Shown in pieces: positions 56,735 to 64,000 of a stretch of 64,000 nt of DNA. The position numbers and the translations under genes are program-made. The notes beneath the pieces are model-generated. The model was not told the DNA's origin. It did not search any database and worked only from the letters and a program-made list of their open reading frames with translations. The stretch is from Brachypodium distachyon (Eukaryota; Streptophyta; Magnoliopsida; Poales; Poaceae): positions 24,336,613 through 24,400,612 of the forward strand of contig NC_016135.3 in NCBI RefSeq assembly GCF_000005505.3, written 5' to 3'. Numbering within the stretch: position 1 is the first letter of the stretch; each line of letters starts with the position of its first letter.

Positions 56735-59700
56735 CAAAGGAAACAAGATTACGTCTCTACCCCTCGCTCCGGAAAGAGGGGCTCGATAGCACCTGAAGGC
56801 CATCAGAGGATGCAAAAGTGTCTGTGACTAGTCTCAGATCCCAAAAGCCATGGGCAACTCTGATGGCTTATCTGGACTAATATATGCATACGAGATTGAT
56901 GGTGGGCCATTTATATGCATTATATGCTCCACCACCATGTGCTTGCTACTCTAAATGCTAACTGGTGGCAGGGTTGACATATAGGATATGCATGATTATT
57001 CCCCTCACACTAGTCCCGACTTTTTCTTCTCTCTAGCTACTTAGCTATATGTGTGTGTGATATCACTTTTTAATTTGTTCAATCTGTGTGAGTTCGATTG
57101 GGGTTTGTGTTATAACAAGACACCCATCTAGTAGCATGGTATATGCATCTCGAGCAAATTAAAGAGAAGGCGAAAGAATTTGTCGTTCTTCTTGGTCAGT
57201 GCTGGTGTCCGCAGTGACTCTGCGCCATAGATCAATCAGCTTCATGCAGGCGTACAGCTAATTCCGCTTCAGCGAGATCGATATGAGTCCACATGGTGAA
57301 GGAAATAAATAGCTCATGGATTAGAAAGTCTCAAGAATTTGGATCAACGTTTGTGGGGAGGGGAGTTCATTAGAACGTCGTAGCCAGCGGCATCTTACAA
57401 GGGATATATATGGTTATGGACAAGCAAAATATTTGGAACTTTTTGGAGCACCTGACTAGGGGAGGGTTCACATCTGGCCACACGAAAAAGAAAATCATTG
57501 TAGGCAGATAAAACTATATTAATTATTTGTCACTTATTGGGACTACACAAATGTCCATTTCATGCATGATTAGATGTCGGACAAAAGAATAATGCAAACT
57601 ATATTAGGAGTAATTAGCTTTTGCTACCAATGTAATTAAGGACCTGAGAACAGGAGGATGACCTATCCTATCTGCCACCATATATATCTATCTAGACCAA
57701 AGATCACAAGAAAGAATAACCTAGTTTGTAGCAGGTTGCATATATTTTCCTCTGGTACATCCTACTGCTATGTTCAGTTTGGAGATTTGAGCAATTTATA
57801 AGTTCATATTATGGTGAAAGATAATAATAATAAGCTACGTGTTTGACTTTATAAACGGCGGTGGTCATATGAAGAAAATCTCAAACTAATTTGAGAACGT
57901 CTTTTCAATCATGTGTGCAAGTTGATAAATAGAAGGTTCGCCAATTCTATATCATATCTTGACTTTAGGAGTTAGGTATTAGCACTATCTTTTATTCCAT
58001 GGTTAACGTTAGATTAGTACTAGGATTAGCACTAATGTAATTAGATGTGGCCAATTAGGTCATATGAGTGGAGACGTGTGAAAAGAACATCATTTGATGG
58101 GTGACTAAGATTATCATTACGCACTAAATCAGCTGAGGGAATCAAAGGAAACACGTGGCAAGCATGGAAAACCTTAGGGCCGGTAACCGGCTTGTGTTTA
58201 CCAGCCATATGAACTTACGTCCTTACCGGTACCTGACTACCGATATATAACCCGGTAGCTACAATGTTCAAATTGAGTTATAACTGATATTAGAGTTTCA
58301 ACACGCGCTAGCGTCAAGACCGACACTTCTGAATTTTTTTGATTTTAACTAATAGCACTCGATGCTTTTAAATTGCGCGGAAATTAATTAAGATACGGAC
58401 AATCCTTTGAATCTACTTAGGTCTTATTCGCAGTTGTTCTTTGTTGACAAAATAGCTTGAAGCTACATATATAATTGTCAGCAATCAGTTAAATCGTCAG
58501 CGAATCACTGGCACCTCTCTAGATACAATCTTCACGCACGCTAGTGTTCAAGATTACCTAACCCATCCTGATGTGTACGTATACATACTACGGAGTATAT
58601 GAAATTTGACATGCCCAAGATAGCATGCATGCATCTAGTTTTTTTTTTCCTGCAAAGGAAGTTCAAACAACCCGACCCTGCATTGAAATGATGCACACAT
58701 CGTTTTTTATTAATTTATTTAACAAACTTGACAAAATGAATACATGGATCAACCCAAAGCCACCATATGCTTACCTACAAGCTTGAAGAGGGTCGCCATT
58801 ATCAAGATCGCATGCCCTGACCGTAAATCACCCCGTAACATCTAAATCATAAGGTAACATGGCACAATTACCGGACAGTCAAATCCTTAACGTGTGTCGT
58901 ATGCGCGTGTTTCAGAATCAGCCGCCACCGTCTTCCGCCAATCCCTCTTCAGGACAGGGATTCGAAGCATTGAACTTGCCAGACCTAGTATCAACGACAC
59001 GAAATCAACATATATGTATTTTAGAATGGTATTATTACCACATAATTTATCAACATATGCATATTTTAGTTGTTATGATTACCAAAAAAAACATATTTAT
59101 CTATCAGCAATATCTAATCAAACAGTTAGCGCCCCTAAGTTTGAAGACTTATACGATAATAAAAAAAATTAAACACGTGTATGTATGTACGGACTAGCTC
59201 CGGTATGGGTCTCCAGATAAACATGTGGTTTCTTGCGAGCCTGATATACGTGCTGGCCTGATCCGCTGCTCCCTGTGACCCTGTCTAGCTCATGCATTTC
59301 CTTTTCTTGTGCAATTAATAAATTTCCCATTCCAGCTTTCGTACTCCGTATGTAGCCACGACCTCCTTAATTGTCATGATGTTAATTGGGTGGCTGCTGA
59401 TGTGAGATCAATCGGTGTACGTCGATTATCTCCTCCTTACTCTCCCTTACTAATCATGTAGCTGTAATAAATCGGTGTCGATTTTCACTGATTAACTGAA
59501 CCAAACCAACTCCTTTCTGGTTAATGAGATTTGTTTTTCTTTCTAAATACACCCAAGCAGGTGTACTCATCGGTTCAGAAAAAAACCATAATTGTACATC
59601 TCTCATTGGATCTTTCCTAAAAACAATTATAGGAGGAGATATTCGATCCGGATCGATCTTTTCAGACGAAGGCTAAACCATATATATGCATCCTCAATGT

Positions 59701-60765
59701 TCATGCACCAGATCGACCACGCATATGCATGGTCGAGCACGGGCCTTCTTCTGCCGTACTAGATCGTTCCGGCGTTCGTTAAGCACAGTATAAGATGCCC
59801 CCAAACAAACAGAATGTCGCCCGTGTTGTTCGACACACCAATCAGCAGCAATTCAGAAGAAGCCAACGAATGAATCAGAATATCGTCTTTCCCTCAAGAG
59901 AACAAAAAAAAAAGGATCATGCAATCAGAACACCGTGGACCCTACTGAACTCGCAGCTTGTGCTACACGTCTGTCATATGTCTGGGAATTAAACGTACGT
60001 ATGTACGGAGGCGCGCATACCTGTACAGACATCAACGTGTGTCGGATCGCAGCAAATTATGCAGGAGAGCGACTCGTTGGTGCATGTATATCTATCCTGC
60101 CGGTCCAGCAGACGTAAAGTGAGGAATTTTAAAGGCCTGACACGTACGACGCTCGTTCATTTTCCTGCGTCCCATCGATCGATCAGCTGATCGCGCGCGT
60201 AGTCCGACCCATATTACTTACATGTCTAAAATTTAATACAAAGTTATACAAAGTACTGAATGGACGATAAGTAATTCCGGACGGAGGAAAGAATTAAAGT
60301 GTCCAGGCCCCGGTCAATCGACGAGCGAAAATTATTCGGCATGAATCTCGAATTCTCGATTCGATCTCTGTGAATTTCCTGGATCTCTGTCGACGACGCC
60401 CGGCTAGCTATGTACGTGCCGTGCGATCTTAATAATTAGCGAAATTCGGTCTCTGAAACGCGTACGTCGCGCTGCGACAGACGATCATCAAGTTTGAGGA
60501 CGATGACGATCGTGGCTGCTTTGTTAACGACGTTCGTTAATTCGTCTATGCATGGCTGGCTGGGATTAATTCGCGCCTGGTCTAGCTAGCTAGCTTAATT
60601 AATCCGGTTGGTGCAGCCTGTAGTACTGTACGTGTGGCGGGCGGTGAGTCAGCACAGCTGCACAGGCCAGGCCAGGGCTGCATGCATGTGTGGCTAACTC
60701 GTGGCCGTCGATCGACGTACTCTGAAAAAAGGACGCACAGTACAGACAACACCAAGGCTCCTTCG

Positions 60766-60929
60766 TACTCCTCCATCCCATAATTAATTCTTGCCGAAAT
60801 ATTATCTCGCTGAATGCTCCGTTCCATAATTCTTGTCTCAAATTTGTCCAAAAATAGTTGTACCTAGCTATTCCTAAAGTGTCTAGACACATGTAAGATT
60901 TCGACAAGAATTATGAAACGGAGGGAGTA
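60766..60929. mobile_element. Compound Stowaway-type MITE
   Basis: The left end TACTCCTCCATCCCATAATT is followed 50 bp later by a second start, CTCCGTTCCATAATTCTTG, which pairs with CAAGAATTATGAAACGGAGG at the right end. Two related elements appear overlapped or nested. Confidence 0.6.
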
Positions 60930-61107
60930 ATGTTTTATAAGAATAGATACATCTATTTTTTTGACAAATTTGAGACAAGAATTACGAGACTCGACTCAGG
61001 CTACAGCGCCGGCCGGCCGGCGGCCCAGTCAATCGTGTACTCCATCGACCAGTCAAATGGGACGGTCGGGAAATGTGCACCGTTGAGAAAGTGTGTGTGA
61101 GCTAGGA

Positions 61108-62623
61108 CAGGTCGTGGTCAGATTTTTTTTCAAGAATGAGACTCAGTGGACGCATCATCGATTAAAGAAGGAGATGGCCAGAAAGCCAGTTATAACACCA
61201 CGGAGTGGCCAAGAGGCCAAGACGGCCGAACAACGCCAAAAAGGCTACACGATACAAACGCAACGCCACACGGATTACAACACACCATACAACAACAACG
61301 ACAAGGACTCGCCTTGTATCGTCTCCCGACAAAAATGGCGAGGGGGCGATACACCGAGCTTCAAAGCCGCGTCACAACCGAAGAGGGAAACTTCCCGAGA
61401 CCAACTCCAACTCCGGGAAGGCGCAAGCCAACGCACCGCCCGCCCATGAGTGCCTAAGAGTCGGCGAGAGAACGGCGGGACCGAACCTGACCGAAGGAGG
61501 CGTCGACCTAGAAGAAGCTTCGACGACGACGTACATAGCGCCCCGGAAGCCCAAGCTCCAAGCGGTGGCCAACCGACTCCAACTGTCGCACCAAGGACTT
61601 CACGAGCCACCTAGACGACGCCCCCAAGAGGGGAACAACATGGGTGTGCCGCCGCCCCTAATCCGAGCGGATAAAGGGTTTCCCCCGGTGCTCGAGGCGG
61701 GGAAGAACGGGCAGTGCCATGACGACGCCTCCAAGGAGGTGACAGCGCCCGCGGGCGTCGCCGTTGTCAGCTTCACGCAGGGATTTCTCCCAACCCTGCT
61801 GTCAGCCCCGACGCCCATCACGCAACAAGGAGCCGCCTTTTGGCCTCATCGCCGTAGAGAAACGAGATACACGTCGTCGGAGTAGTAAGAGGCTGCGCCC
61901 CATCTCACCACCACCGGGACAGGGACTGGACGGTGAGGACCCAGCCCACCGCTGCCTGGCCGGCCTCCGGCACGACCACAGTGCAGGCGCCAGCACATCA
62001 GGCTCCACGCTGGAACAGCAGGCCCGCCCAGGACCAGATGGGCCCCAAGCGGGCTCGAAGTTCCCGGCCGCCACCACAGGGACGCCTCCGCCGTGGGGAG
62101 GCCGCCGCCCCTCCTGCTGACGCTGTGCCGCGCCCGCCCCCGAGCCCGCCGCACCAGGGCCTGCCTCCACCACGCGTCGCAGGCCCGGATCCGGCGCCAC
62201 AACCGGCGGATATGGTGAGCCGCCTCACCGCCGACCTTCGGACGCCGCCCGCACACGCCTCCACCACGGCCAGAGGCCGCCACAGGCCCGTCCGCCCTGA
62301 ATCTGGCGCTCGCGCTGCCCCGCCGCGGGCCACCGGGAGCCGCCTTCGCCGGAGCCCCGGGCCGCCTGCCTGCCCGGCAGCAGCACCTCCGCCCTCACGC
62401 GCCGCCGAGGAACACCACGCCCGCGAGGAGAGGAAATGGAAGACCGCCCCGCCGCCACCTTCCCTGGGCGGTGCGCGGGCTTTGCCGGCACCCCCTCCGG
62501 CGGCGGCGAAGCGGGGGAGACGGGAGCGGGGTTGGGGCCGGCGGCGCTAGGGTTTCCCCCGGGTCGCCAAAGGAGGGCGACGCGGTTTGGCGACGCGGGG
62601 GACGGGGATACAGGTCGTGGTCA
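61108..62623 (-). mobile_element. Retroposed insert with 14-bp target-site duplication and poly(A)
   Basis: ACAGGTCGTGGTCA occurs at both borders (61108-61121 and 62610-62623). Just inside the left copy is a T tract (61124-61131), that is, a short poly(A) at the 3' end of a - strand transcript. The 5' side on the - strand has an AAACCCTAGC leader-like string (62547-62556) and GC-rich sequence. These are the marks of target-primed reverse transcription. The 1488-bp interior holds several overlapping open frames but none with a reverse transcriptase or endonuclease motif, so it is either a non-autonomous LINE-type element or a retrocopy of an unknown transcript. Preceding the poly(A), the - strand reads CCACTGAGTCTCATTCTTG. 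Confidence 0.7.
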
Positions 62624-63927
62624 TGAGTTAGTTCAAAAAAATGTCGTGGTCGTCCGTGTCTGAGTGCGCGAAGATCTGAGTCGTCGACGTCTTTCGTGTC
62701 TATTGCCTGTGGACAGTGACTGCCAGAGAGGGGATGAAACGAAATAAGCCAAGTAGCTAAGGTGCACCGTACGTACGTACGTACGTGCACGATCGATGTG
62801 CTTATCATGTGTTGCGCGTGTGCTTTGTTCTTTGTCCCGACACGGATCAAGATTCAAGAATGCTCTTGTCATCACCGAGTTTCCGAGGAAGAAGAGAAGA
62901 AAAATCCCCAGGAATGTACATAGACTACGTACTCTCCGTAGCATCGATCAAGGGCTGCACTTTGCTACACTGGCCCGGGCAGGCGCTACTAGCTTAAGGG
63001 CCTGAAATGGGCCTACAGCCGTCTGGTGTCCTGCCAACTTCCCCTCCCTTTTACATGCGCTTCTCTGGTGCTTGGGCCGGGAATCGCCACAGGGAGACCC
63101 GTGAACAGATATTGTGTTGCCAATGTAAAACATCCACACTCCACTCAAAAAAAAAAAGTAAAACATCCACACGATTCGTGTCTTTGACTCTTCCCTTGAT
63201 TTCTTTCTCTCTCTAAAAAAAAGACTCTTCCATTGATCCCTTCCCATTGTTTTCCTGCCCACTTCCTTCGAAAGTAAATTTATTGTTGGACTGTTGGAAT
63301 TTGATCCTCACATTTTACTCATTTCATGTTTCACTAAGGTCCATATTGTGATATGTACTACCTTCGTCCGGGTTTATAAGCCCGCATTGATTATTGTGCT
63401 AAATTTTGAACAACAATTATATAAATAATATTCAATATACGTAAAAAAAGTTATACCATTAGAAAAAGTTTTTCAATACGAATCCAATGATATCTCTTTT
63501 GTATCCCACAACCTCGTATTACAAGTTTGGTCAAAATTCATCATAAAATCATGTGCGGTCCTCGTAAACCGGACGGAGTGCGATGGCAAAGAATGACAAA
63601 TCCAGGAGAAGGAACATGTCTAGGAAGCCAAACTAGAAAGTTGCTGAGATTCCAATGCAATTTATTCTCTCTTGGCAGTATAGTACAGTTGAAAAAAAAG
63701 GGGTTGGTGTAGTTGGCATATGCTTATTTGTACAATCGTGCCCCAAAAATGTCACAGCCACGCGTCAGTACAATATTAGCAGCCTCGCGTGTCGAAGACG
63801 GGGCCAAACAAGGAACAAAGCCGGCCACCAGCGGCGAACTCAACTACTAGCATCTTCTTCTCCATCTGCGTCTACACCGGAAGCTTCGCAAGAGGGTTTG
63901 GCGGGGAGGCGAAGAGGAGCGGAGGTG
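62624..63927. promoter_or_regulatory. Upstream region of the SDR gene
   Basis: Contains a (CGTA)n tract at about 62767-62787, a MITE at 63358-63579, and from about 63780 GC-rich sequence that should include the promoter and leader of the gene starting at 63928. Confidence 0.4.
63358..63579. mobile_element. MITE upstream of the SDR gene
   Basis: CTACCTTCGTCCGGGTTTATAA at the left and CGTAAACCGGACGGAG at the right are imperfect inverted repeats. The AT-rich interior (AAATTTTGAACAACAATTAT, GTTTGGTCAAAATTCAT) matches a common grass MITE body. Confidence 0.6.
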
Positions 63928-64000
63928 ATGGCGAGGGAGTCGCCGTTCCGGGCGGACGTGCTGAGGGGCAAGGCGGCGCTGGTCACCGGCGGCGGCTCCG
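63928..64000 (+). CDS. Peroxisomal 2,4-dienoyl-CoA reductase-like SDR (start only)
   Basis: The last 73 bases code MARESPFRADVLRGKAALVT followed by GGGS. SPF-x-x-DV-x-RG-x-x-AL-x-TGGGSG is the start of plant peroxisomal 2,4-dienoyl-CoA reductase (short-chain dehydrogenase; TGGGSGIG begins the NADPH-binding motif), which acts in beta-oxidation of unsaturated fatty acids. The remainder is beyond the window, so other SDR members cannot be fully excluded. The ATG follows a purine-rich leader (GGAGGTG). Confidence 0.75.
   Translation, partial: MARESPFRADVLRGKAALVTGGGS

Larger units (their letters stand above)
55201..61107. other. Gene-poor intergenic region
   Basis: Nearly 6 kb without a supportable gene on either strand. 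AT-rich, with two MITE remnants (56613-56734 and 60766-60929), an A/T tract at about 58630, and another MITE-like end at about 60225-60290 (AATTCCGGACGGAGGA). I looked for tRNA B-box-like motifs and found none convincing. Confidence 0.5.

Noticed and set aside
61205..62550. Long + strand open frames of 205-226 codons
   Set aside because: They run antisense through the retroposed insert, are low-complexity (Pro/Ala/Arg) and have no family motifs.
1..64000. CRISPR arrays, operons, bacterial-type signals
   Set aside because: Eukaryotic nuclear DNA; no regular spacer-repeat array seen.

Overview
The window is nuclear DNA of a grass, probably a pooid. Intron-rich genes have plant GT-AG borders, many Stowaway-type MITEs carry the CTCCCTCC(G/T)TCC ends typical of Pooideae, and every recognisable host protein looks like a grass or plant orthologue. 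There is no bacterial or organellar gene content. Eight host loci are visible: CNOT9 (-), RPS11 (+), SOF1/DCAF13 (+), UDP-GlcNAc pyrophosphorylase UAP (-), an MBD-domain protein (-), an F-box protein (-), a HAK/KUP/KT potassium transporter (-) and the first codons of a peroxisomal 2,4-dienoyl-CoA reductase-like SDR (+) at the right edge. From memory, rice has UAP1/SPL29 and HAK12 close together on chromosome 8, so this may be the collinear segment; that is unverified.

Layout: 1-4262 is the right part of a mobile element carrying a plant mobile domain (PMD) gene on + and a small zinc-finger/coiled-coil gene on -. 4263-9038 holds CNOT9 and its 3' flank. 9039-9880 is a compact promoter shared with RPS11 (9881-11738). 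11739-15740 is a repeat cluster with two diverged copies of a ~780 bp unit and an LTR-derived fold-back. SOF1 (17 exons) spans 16119-24062 and UAP (15 exons) converges on it from 28672. 28673-32771 is gene-free. MBD (32772-34967) and F-box (37695-39182) follow. 40331-49926 is a transposon island: an LTR-like block, a MULE transposase missing its C-terminus, a second copy of the PMD element, and a fragment with a zinc-finger-like motif. HAK occupies 50355-54333. A mostly gene-free stretch contains a retroposed insert with a 14 bp target-site duplication and ends at the SDR start codon (63928).

The most notable observations come from exon-by-exon reconstruction. The two PMD copies are direct repeats enclosing about 41 kb and six host genes, and they carry complementary lesions. 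Copy 1 has a 1-bp frameshift in the PMD exon and a stop in the zinc-finger gene. Copy 2 is intact at both sites but has a TGG-to-TAG stop in the last PMD exon. Two otherwise well-conserved host genes also carry lesions: CNOT9 has an in-frame TAG nine codons before its conserved C-terminus, and UAP has a 1-bp insertion in exon 11. RPS11 has a non-canonical GC-AG intron. I found no novel multi-gene defence or metabolic system; the closest thing to an under-described entity is the two-gene PMD/zinc-finger transposon.
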